Origin: Mumia xiangluensis
GTDB taxonomy: Bacteria; Actinomycetota; Actinomycetes; Propionibacteriales; Nocardioidaceae
Direction of reading: 5' to 3'
Assembly: GCF_010994095.1 (NCBI RefSeq)
Contig: NZ_WJYO01000007.1
Coordinates: 248,001-312,000, forward strand
DNA length: 64,000 bases
Positions 1 to 8,227 of this stretch are shown one piece after another (the stretch's first letter is position 1; each line of letters starts with the position of its first letter). The notes beneath the pieces were generated by a model. That model had not been told where the DNA came from, made no database searches, and saw only the letters and a list, made by a program, of their open reading frames with translations. A program made the position numbers and the translations under genes.

Positions 1-436
1 ACGGCCCTCCCCCGACGGGCGTGAACGGACCGAGGGCCGACGACGCGGTCGCGACTCCGATGCACTGTCTGCCCGACGCGGCGTGGCGCGCCGTGTAGGT
101 CATCGTGAGGGACCCGTCGGGGTTGGCGTGGACGTCTGGCGCCCAGGTCGCCCCTGCCTGCGCCCAGCTGGGGGACGGACCGCCAGGCATCGCGTCGCCC
201 CGGACCGTCCAGGGTCCGTCGATGGTGGGCGCGCTCGCGACGGGCACGTGCCGGTAGTTGTTGGTCGCGTAGGCGTACCAGGTGTTGCCGACCTTCACGA
301 TGTCGGGATCGGGGAAGTCCTCGGCGATGAGCGACTTGGGCACCTCCAGCGCGTGCGCCGGCGCGATCGCCAGGATGACGGCGGCCATCCCTGCGAGCAC
401 GGTGACCACCCTTCGTACGAGCGTCCTCTTCGCCAT
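1..436 (-). CDS. Secreted glycoside hydrolase family 43 protein, N-terminal part (cut by window start)
   Basis: The first 145 codons of a gene running off the left edge. A basic N-terminus (MAKRTLVRR) and hydrophobic stretch to about residue 27, ending APAHA, form a Sec signal peptide, so the protein is exported. Mature residues 35-50 read FPDPDIVKVGNTWYAYAT; the DPD element carries the Asp expected for the general base in family 43 five-bladed propellers (arabinanase/xylosidase group). WAPDVH and DGSLTMTYTAR further on are also typical. Substrate cannot be told from this part. ATG at 436-434. Family call is from motifs only. Confidence 0.82.
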   Translation of the reverse strand, partial: MAKRTLVRRVVTVLAGMAAVILAIAPAHALEVPKSLIAEDFPDPDIVKVGNTWYAYATNNYRHVPVASAPTIDGPWTVRGDAMPGGPSPSWAQAGATWAPDVHANPDGSLTMTYTARHAASGRQCIGVATASSALGPFTPVGGGP

Positions 437-603
437 GGCAACTCCTTCGATCAGCCGACGCGACGGTGTCGCGGAGCGGGGTTCGACAGGATATCTTTCG
501 GTATTCTGGAAATATCTTCCACTTACCGTGCGATAACAATGGCACCCCGCGTTGCACCCTGGCAAGGGTCTGGGGTCGCCGGATCAGCGCCGAAGCGCGG
601 GGA

Positions 604-690
604 GGGGTCTCGATCGCTTCGCGCCTCGACCAGCGGGAAGGAAGCGTCGACCAGCGGGGTCTCGATCGCTTCGCGCCTCGACCAGCGGGA
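604..690. repeat. 35-bp direct repeat, intergenic
   Basis: A 35-bp sequence starting GGGGTCTCGATCGCTTCGCG occurs at 604-638 and again at 656-690, 52 bp apart. Its downstream end merges into the 21-bp array. The style (GGTCTCGATCG...CCTCGACCAGCGG) resembles dispersed intergenic elements common in actinobacterial genomes; that resemblance is recalled, not searched. The 437-795 gap holds no gene I can support. Confidence 0.75.
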
Positions 691-779
691 AGGGAGCGCC
701 GACCAGCGGGAAGGGAGCGCCGACCAGCGGGAAGGGAGCGCCGACCAGCGGGAGGGAAGCGTCGACCAGCGGGAAGGAC
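628..779. repeat. 21-bp tandem repeat array
   Basis: Seven copies of a unit beginning GACCAGCGGGA start at 628, 649, 680, 701, 722, 743 and 764. The period is 21 bp except for one 31-bp step where the longer direct repeat intrudes. The copies at 680, 701 and 722 are identical. Open frames across it are only by-products of a unit length divisible by three. It lies just past the 3' end of the TetR gene and upstream of the GH43 gene. Confidence 0.85.
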
Positions 780-795
780 GCGAGGCGGGCGGGGC

Positions 796-1446
796 TCAGC
801 GCCCGGGCGCCGCCAACCACGCGACGACGACGTCGCCGATCATCGCGCGCAGCCTCGGCCGCGTGCCGTCGGCGAGCAGGTCGACGTCGAACAGGTAGCC
901 GAACGTGTACTGGTTGGCGACCTGGAACACGCAGTACGAGCTGATCAGCAGGTGCACGTCGAGGGCGTCGACGTCCGCGCGGAACACCCCGTCGGCGATC
1001 CCCCGGTCGAGGATCGACTCGAGGACCTCCATCGCCGGCTTGCCGAGGTCGCGGAGCACCTCCAGCTTGCGTACGCCCTCGCCACGGTGGATGTTCTCGA
1101 TGGCGACCAGACGCATGAAGGCCTGGTGCTCGACGTGATGGTCGTAGGTCAGCTCGGCCAACCGCCGGACGGCGTCCACGGGACCGAGGTCGCCGACCTC
1201 GAGCCGCTCCTCGGCCTCGCGGATCCCTCGGTACGCGTGCTCGAGGACCGCGAGGTAGAGCTGCTCCTTGCCGCCGAAGTAGTAGTAGATCATCCGCTTC
1301 GTCGTCCGGGTGCGCTCCGCGATCTCGTCGACGCGGGCACCGGAGTAGCCGTCCTCGGCGAACGCCTGCGTGGCCACCTCGAGGATCTCGGCCTTCGTGC
1401 GCTCGGCGTCGCGCCGTTTGAGGACCTGGTCAGCCACGGGCACCAC
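796..1446 (-). CDS. TetR/AcrR family transcriptional regulator, divergent from quiC
   Basis: A 216-residue TetR-type repressor. The N-terminal helix-turn-helix (about residues 15-62) includes KAEILEVATQAFAEDGYSGARVDEIAERT and TKRMIYYYFGGKEQLY, the classic TetR_N pattern. The C-terminal half is helical, with the TetR_C-type stretch GVFRADVDALDVHLLISSYC. It is transcribed away from quiC with about 75 bp between starts, so control of quiC and of itself is the obvious inference. The start is GTG 1446; GTG codons at 1443 and 1437 are alternatives. Ligand unknown; an aromatic or cyclitol acid would fit the neighbours. Confidence 0.9.
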   Translation of the reverse strand: MVPVADQVLKRRDAERTKAEILEVATQAFAEDGYSGARVDEIAERTRTTKRMIYYYFGGKEQLYLAVLEHAYRGIREAEERLEVGDLGPVDAVRRLAELTYDHHVEHQAFMRLVAIENIHRGEGVRKLEVLRDLGKPAMEVLESILDRGIADGVFRADVDALDVHLLISSYCVFQVANQYTFGYLFDVDLLADGTRPRLRAMIGDVVVAWLAAPGR

Positions 1447-1495
1447 CCTATCGAGCAGAGGCCGTTCTCTCGGGCGTTCGACCCCTGGCGAGTCA

Positions 1496-1514
1496 ATGTA
1501 CTAAATGGTACGTT
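1496..1514 (+). promoter_or_regulatory. quiC promoter with overlapping inverted repeat
   Basis: ATGTAC (1496-1501) and GTACGT (1508-1513) form an inverted repeat with one mismatch and a 6-bp spacer. It overlaps the hexamer TACGTT (1509-1514), which lies exactly 6 nt upstream of the quiC GTG. This fits a leaderless promoter covered by a TetR-type operator. Confidence 0.5.
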
Positions 1515-1520
1515 CACGGC

Positions 1521-3299
1521 GTGCGTACGTCGATCGCCACCGTCTGCATCAGCGGAAGCCTCGTCCCCAAGCTCCACGCCTGCGCCGAAGCCGGCTTCGA
1601 CGGCGTCGAGATCTTCGAGCCCGACCTCGTGACCGCGTACGAGTCGCCTGAGGAGATCCGCACGCTCGCGGCACGCCTCGGGCTCACGCTCGACCTCTAC
1701 CAGCCGTTCCGCGACTTCGAGGGCGTGGACGACGACCTCTTCGCCGACAACATGCGCCGCGCAGAGACCAAGTTCCAGCTGATGCAACGCCTCGGCATGG
1801 ACCTGGTGCTCGTGTGCAGCAACGTCGCGACCGCCACGATCGACTCCGACGACGTGTCCGCACGCCAGCTCCGCGCGCTCGGCGAGCTCGCCTCGTCGTA
1901 CGGGGTGCGCATCGCGTTCGAGGCGCTCGCCTGGGGGAAGTACGTCGACGACTACCGGCGGGCGTGGCGGATCGTCGAGCGAGCCGACCACCCGAACGTC
2001 GGCGTCTGCCTCGACTCGTTCCACATCCTGTCGCGCGGCCACGACCCCAGCGACATCGAGAAGATCCCGGGCGACAAGATCTTCTTCCTCCAGCTCGCCG
2101 ACGCGCCCGCCCTCACCATGGACGTCCTCTCGTGGAGCCGTCACCACCGGCTGTTCCCCGGGGAGGGCAGCTTCGACCTGACGGCGTTCCTCGGTCACGT
2201 GCTCGCTGCCGGATACACGGGCCCGCTGTCGCTCGAGGTGTTCAACGACGTCTTCCGCCAGACCGACGTACGCCGTACGGCCGCGCACGCCCACCGCTCG
2301 CTGGTGTGGCTCGCCGACCAGGTCCGCCGGCCCGGCGTCTCCGACGCGACGCACCACCTGACCGAGATCACTCCCCCGCAGGCGTTCGACTTCGTCGAGC
2401 TGCGCGGATCAGCCCTCGACGAGATCGACCTCGTGCTGGAGCAGCTCGGGTTCACGTTCCGCGGGCGGCACCGGACGAAGCCGGTGCGACTCTGGTCCTC
2501 CGGGCGTGCGCGGGTGATCCTCAACGAGCAGCGCGGCAACGACCGGCCGACCCACCTGGCTGCGTTCGGGCTCGAGGTCGCCGACGCCGACGCCGCGCTC
2601 GCCCGCGCCCGCGAGCTCGCCGCTCCCCCGGTGTTCCGGCAGACGCACGCCGGCGAGCAGGACCTGCCGGCGACCGCCGCGCCCGACGGCATGCAGATCC
2701 TCTTCAACGACAACGGACCGGATCCGCGGTGGCTCGACGAGTTCACCTACGGCGACCCCGGACGGGCCGACGTCGCCCGATCGATCGACCACGTGAACAT
2801 CACTCAGCGATGGCAGGACTTCGACGAGGCGGTGCTGTTCTACCAGAGCGTCCTCGGCCTGGAGTCCGAGCCGCCGCGCGAGGTGGCGAGCCCGCGCGGC
2901 CTGGTCCGCAGCCAGGTGATGCGCACCCCGGACGGGTGCGTGCGCCTCCCGCTCAACGTCGAGCCGCAGGCCGAGGAAGGGCGCACGCAGCACGTCGCGT
3001 TCACGTCGGACGACGTCGTCGGACTCGCGCGCACGGCACGGGAGCGCGGGCTGTCCTTCCTCCCGGTGCCGGACAACTACTACGACGACCTGCGCGCTCG
3101 CTTCGCGCTCGACGAGGCGTTCGTCGCGGAGCTGCGCTCGCTCGACCTGCTGTACGACCAGGACGCCGACGGCGGGTTCGTGCACTTCTACACACGCACT
3201 CTGGGCGACGTCTTCTTCGAGTTCGTCGAGCGACGCGAGGCGTACGACGGGTACGGCGCCGCCGCCGACGCTCCCGTGCGCCTCGCGGCACAACGCTGA
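1521..3299 (+). CDS. quiC: 3-Dehydroshikimate dehydratase, QuiC type (TIM barrel fused to HPPD-like domain)
   Basis: A 592-residue cytosolic enzyme converting 3-dehydroshikimate to protocatechuate. Residues about 1-270 are a xylose-isomerase-like/AP-endonuclease-2 barrel with metal-site segments FEALAWGKY, GVCLDSFHI, FLQLADAP and LEVFND. Residues about 285-580 are a vicinal-oxygen-chelate region resembling 4-hydroxyphenylpyruvate dioxygenase; H424, H491 and E567 occupy the positions expected of the 2-His-1-Glu iron ligands. Length and fusion match Pseudomonas-type QuiC. GTG start with no Shine-Dalgarno and TACGTT 6 nt upstream suggests a leaderless message. The genes that follow (transporter and a shikimate dehydrogenase) support the pathway. 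The role of the second domain is unknown. Confidence 0.88.
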   Translation: MRTSIATVCISGSLVPKLHACAEAGFDGVEIFEPDLVTAYESPEEIRTLAARLGLTLDLYQPFRDFEGVDDDLFADNMRRAETKFQLMQRLGMDLVLVCSNVATATIDSDDVSARQLRALGELASSYGVRIAFEALAWGKYVDDYRRAWRIVERADHPNVGVCLDSFHILSRGHDPSDIEKIPGDKIFFLQLADAPALTMDVLSWSRHHRLFPGEGSFDLTAFLGHVLAAGYTGPLSLEVFNDVFRQTDVRRTAAHAHRSLVWLADQVRRPGVSDATHHLTEITPPQAFDFVELRGSALDEIDLVLEQLGFTFRGRHRTKPVRLWSSGRARVILNEQRGNDRPTHLAAFGLEVADADAALARARELAAPPVFRQTHAGEQDLPATAAPDGMQILFNDNGPDPRWLDEFTYGDPGRADVARSIDHVNITQRWQDFDEAVLFYQSVLGLESEPPREVASPRGLVRSQVMRTPDGCVRLPLNVEPQAEEGRTQHVAFTSDDVVGLARTARERGLSFLPVPDNYYDDLRARFALDEAFVAELRSLDLLYDQDADGGFVHFYTRTLGDVFFEFVERREAYDGYGAAADAPVRLAAQR

Positions 3300-3325
3300 G
3301 CCGTCCCGCGAGCAGCGTCAACCGG

Positions 3326-4321
3326 TCAGGCGCTCGGTGCCGCTCCGGTCGATCCCCGCAGCACCAGCTCGGTGGGCAGCAGGACGCGCGGCGGCGTACG
3401 GGTCTTGCCGTTCGGCGTCGCCATGTCGAGCAGTATCTCCACCGCGGCACGGCCGACCTCGACGTGCGCCCCTCCGAGGGTCGTCAGGCTCGGCGTGCAC
3501 AGGTCCGAGGCGAAGATGTTGTCGAAGCCGAGCACGCTCACGTCCTCCGGGACCCGCACACCGCGCTGCGCGAGGCGTTGCACCACGCCGATGGCCAGCA
3601 GGTCGTTGTGCGCGACGATCGCGGTCGCGTTCGTGGTGAGAGCACCGTCGGCTGCCGCGCCGCCCTGCGACACCTTCGGGGTGAACGGGCCGACACGCTC
3701 CATCCGGATCCCGTGGCCCTCGGCCGCCGTCCGCAGCGCCGACCACCGCGTCGCCGCCATCCACGAGTTGCGCGGTCCCGCGAGGTAGACGAGGTGCCGG
3801 TGCCCGAGCGACACCAGGTGCTCGACGATCTGGCGGCAGCCCTGGACGTGGTCCAGCACGACGCTCGGGATCCCAGGGAGCTCCCGGTTCATCAGCACGA
3901 CGGGCCGCTGGGACGCGATCTGCTCGAGGTTCTCGTCGGGGAGACGGCTCGCGGCAAGGACGAAGCCGTCGACCGAGCTGACCAGGCGCTGGATCTGGTC
4001 GTACTCGATCCGCGGCGACTCCTCCGCGTTGACCAGCACGAGCGTGTACTCGGACGCCTTCGCCCGCAGCTCCGCTCCGCGGATGAGCTCGAAGTAGTGC
4101 GGGTTGGTGATGTCGGAGACCACCATGGCGACCGTGTGGTGACGCCCCGAGAACAGGGCTCGCGCGTGCGGGTTCGGGCGGTAGCCGAGTTCGGCCGCGG
4201 CGGCCAGGACGCGCTCTCGCGTATGGGCGCTGACACGCGTCGGCGTCGAGAACGCACGTGAGACCGTCGACGTCGCGACACCGGCGGCAGCGGCGACGTC
4301 GTAGATCGTCGGGTGGGCCAT
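3326..4321 (-). CDS. LacI family transcriptional regulator
   Basis: A 331-residue repressor. Residues 1-50 are the LacI helix-turn-helix (TIYDVAAAAGVATSTVSRAF, then RERVLAAAAELGYRPNPHARAL with the hinge helix). The remainder is a periplasmic-binding-protein-like sensor with VAMVVSDITNPHYFELIRG and the PEDVSVLGFDNIFASDLCTPSLTT block near the C-terminus. The ATG at 4321 was chosen because the fold begins there; the open frame runs 67 codons further upstream without homologous features. It is divergent from dctQ across the concentric dyads at 4342-4379, so it very likely controls the transporter operon. It is convergent with quiC (26 bp between stops). Confidence 0.92.
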   Translation of the reverse strand: MAHPTIYDVAAAAGVATSTVSRAFSTPTRVSAHTRERVLAAAAELGYRPNPHARALFSGRHHTVAMVVSDITNPHYFELIRGAELRAKASEYTLVLVNAEESPRIEYDQIQRLVSSVDGFVLAASRLPDENLEQIASQRPVVLMNRELPGIPSVVLDHVQGCRQIVEHLVSLGHRHLVYLAGPRNSWMAATRWSALRTAAEGHGIRMERVGPFTPKVSQGGAAADGALTTNATAIVAHNDLLAIGVVQRLAQRGVRVPEDVSVLGFDNIFASDLCTPSLTTLGGAHVEVGRAAVEILLDMATPNGKTRTPPRVLLPTELVLRGSTGAAPSA

Positions 4322-4341
4322 GTCACATAGGGAACACGATC

Positions 4342-4379
4342 TGGCAACCAGATGGCAACCGCTTGCCGTCAGGTTGCCA
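4342..4379. promoter_or_regulatory. LacI-type operator: two concentric dyads
   Basis: The inner dyad GGCAACCGCTTGCC (4354-4367) has the central CG of LacI-family sites. The outer perfect arms TGGCAACC (4342-4349) and GGTTGCCA (4372-4379) share exactly the same centre (4360.5). TGGCAACC is also directly repeated 11 bp apart (4342 and 4353). The block lies immediately upstream of TAGGTT (4387-4392), the likely dctQ -10. Confidence 0.78.
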
Positions 4380-4400
4380 CCCTCTCTAGGTTCGCCTGCT

Positions 4401-4979
4401 ATGACCCACGCCACACCCACGCCGCGTGGCCCCGCGCGACTCCAGGAGCTGTTCACGCAGCCCCCGCGGTGGCTCTCGCGGACGACCCGCACGCTCACCG
4501 CGATCGAGCTCGCGATCGGCATCGCCGCGCTCCTCCTGATCTTCTTCCTGGTGCTCGCGCAGGCGCTCCAGCGCTACCTGCCGTTCGAGGGCTGGCCGTG
4601 GACCGGCGAGCTCGCCCGCTTCTGCCTGGTGTGGCTGACCTTCGTCGTCGCGGGCGTGCTGGTGACCACCGACTCGCACATCGCGATCGAGATGATCGAC
4701 ACGGTCGACAACGACCTCGTACGCAGGTTCGTGCGCGTGCTGTCCTGCGTGATCGTCGCCGCGATCGGCGTCGTGCTCACTCTCGCGTCGTGGTCCCTCG
4801 TGCAGGAGCAGGGGATCGTCAAGTCACCGGCGATGCAGATGCCGATGTCGTGGTTCTACGCGATCTCGATGATCGGCTTCGTGAGCACCGCGCTGCGCGC
4901 CACGATCGCCGCCGTGCAGTACGCCGTCCTCGGCGTCCCGCGCGACGACTACGCCGATGCGGAGGCTCCGGTCGCATGA
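4401..4979 (+). CDS. dctQ: TRAP transporter small permease (DctQ family)
   Basis: A 192-residue membrane protein with four predicted helices (about residues 35-58, 72-92, 112-134 and 150-175). It carries the DctQ signature around WTGELARFCLVWLTFVVAG and the charged loop DSHIAIEMID. It forms the membrane complex with DctM and works with the binding protein DctP to import organic acids using the ion gradient. The ATG at 4401 follows TAGGTT by 8 nt, suggesting a near-leaderless transcript. The stop overlaps the dctM start by 4 nt. Confidence 0.92.
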   Translation: MTHATPTPRGPARLQELFTQPPRWLSRTTRTLTAIELAIGIAALLLIFFLVLAQALQRYLPFEGWPWTGELARFCLVWLTFVVAGVLVTTDSHIAIEMIDTVDNDLVRRFVRVLSCVIVAAIGVVLTLASWSLVQEQGIVKSPAMQMPMSWFYAISMIGFVSTALRATIAAVQYAVLGVPRDDYADAEAPVA

Positions 4980-6250
4980 GCCTCCTCGTCCTCTGCCTCC
5001 TGATCACGCTCCTGCTGGTGATCCGCGTCCCGATCGCGTTCGCGTTCATCGGGCCGTCGCTCCTCTATCTCCTCACCAACGACCAGTCGCTCGGACTCGC
5101 GCTGCGCCTCGTGGCGCAGTCGACGGCGAGCTTCCCGCTGCTCGCGGTCCCACTGTTCATCCTGCTCGGGTGCCTCGCGAACCACGCAGGCATCGCCGAC
5201 CGCCTCTTCGACTTCGCGCTCGCCCTCCTCGGCCGCGTCCGCGGCAGCCTCGGCTACGTCAGCGTCGGCGTCAGCGTCGGCTTCTCCTGGATGAGCGGCT
5301 CCGCGGTCGCCGACGCCGCCGCGCTCGGCAAGCTCCAGATCCCCGCGATGCTGCGCAGCGGCTACTCGAAGAAGTTCGCACTCGGCGTCACCGGCGCCGC
5401 CTCGCTCATCGCGCCGGTGATGCCGCCGAGCATCCCCGCGGTGATCTACGCGGGCCTTGCCGCCGTCTCGACGGGCGCGCTGTTCGCGGCGTCGGTCGTT
5501 CCCGCGCTGCTGATGGCACTCGGGCTCTGCATCGTCGTGTTCTTCTGGGTACGGCGTGACCCGAACATCCAGCGCACGGAGTTCAGCTGGCCGCGCGTCT
5601 GGGAGACCGGCAAGCGCGTGATCGCCCCGCTCGGCGCTCCCGTCGTGATCCTGGGCGGCATCCTCGGCGGCTTCTTCACCCCGACGGAGGCTGCCGCGGT
5701 CGGCGCGGCGTACATGCTGATCCTCGGCTTCGTGTACCGCACGCTCCGGCTGCGCGACATGCCGAAGGTTCTCACCGAGGCCGTCCTCACGACCGGTGCG
5801 ATCATGCTCATCGTCGCCTCGGCCAACCTCCTCGGCTACATCTTCGCCCGCGAGCAGGTGCCCCAGCACATCTCGACGTGGGTGCTCGACTTCACCGACG
5901 ACGCGACCGTGTTCCTGCTGCTGGTGCTGCTGCTGTCGCTCGTTCTGGGGACCGCGCTCGACGCGATCGCGGTGCTGACGCTGACCGTCCCGATCCTGCT
6001 GCCGATCAGCGCGGCGTACGGCGTCGACCCGATCGCGCTCGGCGTCCTCATGATCCTGTCGCAGATGATCGGCCTGCTCACCCCGCCCGTCGGCACCGTG
6101 ACCTTCGTCCTGCAGGCGATCGCGAAGGCACGGATGGCCGAGGTGTTCTGGGGGTCGCTGCCGTTCATGATCCCGCTGCTCGCACTGTGCTTCGCGATCA
6201 TCTTCTGGCCCGACGCGATCCTGTACCTCCCGAAGGAGCTCGGGCTGTGA
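4976..6250 (+). CDS. dctM: TRAP transporter large permease (DctM family)
   Basis: A 424-residue polytopic protein, the usual DctM length, with about 12 hydrophobic segments. Family motifs include FPLLAVPLFILLGCLANHAG, GFSWMSGSAVADAAALGK, IAPVMPPSIPAVIYA, GFFTPTEAAAVGAAY and LTPPVGTVTFV. This is the ion-coupled translocation subunit. It overlaps dctQ by ATGA and is followed by a 4-nt overlap with the dehydrogenase gene, so translation is coupled through the operon. Confidence 0.95.
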   Translation: MSLLVLCLLITLLLVIRVPIAFAFIGPSLLYLLTNDQSLGLALRLVAQSTASFPLLAVPLFILLGCLANHAGIADRLFDFALALLGRVRGSLGYVSVGVSVGFSWMSGSAVADAAALGKLQIPAMLRSGYSKKFALGVTGAASLIAPVMPPSIPAVIYAGLAAVSTGALFAASVVPALLMALGLCIVVFFWVRRDPNIQRTEFSWPRVWETGKRVIAPLGAPVVILGGILGGFFTPTEAAAVGAAYMLILGFVYRTLRLRDMPKVLTEAVLTTGAIMLIVASANLLGYIFAREQVPQHISTWVLDFTDDATVFLLLVLLLSLVLGTALDAIAVLTLTVPILLPISAAYGVDPIALGVLMILSQMIGLLTPPVGTVTFVLQAIAKARMAEVFWGSLPFMIPLLALCFAIIFWPDAILYLPKELGL

Positions 6251-7200
6251 GCGCGCCACGCGGCACCGACCGCTCGGTCCTGGTCGGGCTGCTCGGGCAC
6301 GGGGTCAAGCCGTCGCTCACCCCCGAGATGCACGAGCGCGAGGCTCAGCGCCACGGGCTGCGCTACGTCTACAAGACGGTCGACCTCGAGGGCGACAGGC
6401 TCAGCGTCGACCACCTCCGCGGCCTGCTCGCCGCCGCGGTCGAGCTCGGGTTCGACGGCCTCAACATCACCCATCCGATCAAGCGGACGATGCTGCCGCT
6501 CGTCGACGAGCGGTCCGCCGAGGTCGAGCGCATCGGGGCGCTCAACACCGTCCTCGTCCGCGACGGCGTGACACGGGCCTACAACACCGACGTGACCGGG
6601 TTCGCGCGCGCCTTCCGCGAGGGTCTTCCCGGCGCGGACCTCGGTGCCGTCGTCCTCCTCGGCGCGGGCGGCGCCGGCACCGCGGTGGCCGACGCCCTCG
6701 TGGACCTCGGCGCCGGTCGCCTGCACCTCGTCGACCCCGACCGGGCCCGCGCCGAAGCACTCCGCGACACCCTCGCGCGTACGGCTCCCGAGGTCGAGGT
6801 CGCCGTCGACGGCCCCGAGGCGCTCGCCGACGCCCTCACCGACGCGAGCGGCCTCGTCAACGCCACCCCGGTCGGGATGGCGCACCACCCCGGGACGCCC
6901 GTGCCCGACGACCTGCTGACACCTCAGCGCTGGGTAGCCGACATCGTCTACCGACCCCTGGTCACCGAGCTGCTCCGTACCGCGCGAGCACACGGTTGCC
7001 CGACCCTCAGCGGTGCCGGGATGGCGGTCCACCAGGCCGCCGACACCTTCGAGCTCCTCACAGGGAGGACTGCTCACCGCGAGGAGATGTTCCGCGACTT
7101 CGACGAGCTGGTCTCGGCCGAGACCGACTCGTCCACCGACGCGGACGTCGCTTCCACCACCCATCGGTCTCGGGAGTCCTCCGGAGAAAGGAACCACTGA
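6247..7200 (+). CDS. Shikimate/quinate dehydrogenase-like protein (AroE family)
   Basis: A 317-residue NAD(P)-dependent dehydrogenase. The N-terminal substrate domain has SLTPEMHE, NITHPIK (catalytic Lys) and YNTDVTGF (catalytic Asp). The Rossmann domain starts VVLLGAGGAGTAVADAL, and SGAGMAVHQAADTFELLTG closes the fold. About 45 residues rich in Ser, Thr, Asp and Glu extend past that. Position between TRAP subunit genes and near quiC suggests catabolic oxidation of shikimate or quinate rather than biosynthesis; this is inference. The GTG start overlaps the dctM stop. No 3-dehydroquinate dehydratase is in the window, so shikimate is the simpler substrate. Confidence 0.86.
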   Translation: MSAPRGTDRSVLVGLLGHGVKPSLTPEMHEREAQRHGLRYVYKTVDLEGDRLSVDHLRGLLAAAVELGFDGLNITHPIKRTMLPLVDERSAEVERIGALNTVLVRDGVTRAYNTDVTGFARAFREGLPGADLGAVVLLGAGGAGTAVADALVDLGAGRLHLVDPDRARAEALRDTLARTAPEVEVAVDGPEALADALTDASGLVNATPVGMAHHPGTPVPDDLLTPQRWVADIVYRPLVTELLRTARAHGCPTLSGAGMAVHQAADTFELLTGRTAHREEMFRDFDELVSAETDSSTDADVASTTHRSRESSGERNH

Positions 7201-7201
7201 A

Positions 7202-8227
7202 ATGTCTGCTCGAAAGCTCCTACGCACCGTGTCGATCGCCGCCTGCGCAGTCGTCCCGATGCTCGCCCTCACGGCGTGCGGCGGCGACGACGAAGGAGGA
7301 GGCGGTGGCGACTCCACCGAGCGTGAGCTGACGCTCGCGCACAGCTACACCGAGAACCAGCCGCAGCACCGGTGCGGCGCCCAGGTGATCGCCGACGAGG
7401 TCGCGAACGCCGACGTCGGCCTCACGGTCACGGTCCATGCCAACAGCACGCTCGGAGGCGATGCCGACCGCATCAGCTCGGTCGTCTCCGGCGACATCGA
7501 CATGGACATCCAGGGCGCCTCCGCCCTCGGTGCCGTGTACGAGCCGGTGGCCGTGCTCGACGCGGCGTACGCGTTCGACGACGCCGACCACCTGGCCCGC
7601 TTCTTCGACGACGACGCGTCTGACGAGGTCCTCGACGGCTTCAAGGAGGCGACCGGCGTCGGGACGCTCGGCGCGTGGTCCGCCGGCATGCGGCAGTTCA
7701 CCGCCAACGAGCCGATCCGCAACCCGGACGACCTCGACGGGCTGCGCATGCGCTTCCCCGCGTCGCCGCAGTTCCTGATGAACGCCAAGGCGCTCGGCGC
7801 CAACGCCACCGAGGTCGCGTACGAGGAGCTGTTCCTCGCGCTGCAGCAGGGCACGGTCGACGGACAGGAGAACCCGATCGTCAACATCGAGGCGATCAGC
7901 CTCGACGAGGTCCAGGACTACATCAGCATGTCGTCGCACCAGGCCAACTCCAACCTCGTCATCATCGGAAAGGTCTGGGACGAGCTGTCCGACGAGCAGC
8001 AGGACGCACTCCAGGCGGCCGTCGACAAGGCCGTCGAGCAGGTGCCGGGCTGTGTCGAGGAGGACGAGCAGAAGACGCTCGACGCCTGGGCCGAGAGCGG
8101 ATCGCTGGAGGTCGTCGACGACGTGGACGTCGACGCGTTCCGGACGCAGGCCGACACGTACCTGCGGGAGAACTTCAACGACGAGCAGCTGGCCGTGTAC
8201 GAGGCGATCCGAGGCACGGCTGGATGA
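7202..8227 (+). CDS. dctP: TRAP transporter substrate-binding lipoprotein (DctP family)
   Basis: A 341-residue secreted receptor. The signal peptide ends with the lipobox LTAC (Cys about residue 24), so it is probably lipid-anchored outside the membrane. DctP features include LTLAHSYTENQPQH, the binding-site Arg segment DDLDGLRMRFPASPQF, and FLALQQGTVDGQENPIVNI. A good Shine-Dalgarno (GGAGAAAGG) lies about 8 nt before ATG 7202. The next gene starts within its stop codon. Bound ligand unknown; operon context suggests a shikimate- or quinate-like acid. Confidence 0.93.
   Translation: MSARKLLRTVSIAACAVVPMLALTACGGDDEGGGGGDSTERELTLAHSYTENQPQHRCGAQVIADEVANADVGLTVTVHANSTLGGDADRISSVVSGDIDMDIQGASALGAVYEPVAVLDAAYAFDDADHLARFFDDDASDEVLDGFKEATGVGTLGAWSAGMRQFTANEPIRNPDDLDGLRMRFPASPQFLMNAKALGANATEVAYEELFLALQQGTVDGQENPIVNIEAISLDEVQDYISMSSHQANSNLVIIGKVWDELSDEQQDALQAAVDKAVEQVPGCVEEDEQKTLDAWAESGSLEVVDDVDVDAFRTQADTYLRENFNDEQLAVYEAIRGTAG

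Noticed and set aside
628-779. CRISPR array
   Set aside because: The units are contiguous 21-bp repeats with no unique spacers, and there are no cas genes.
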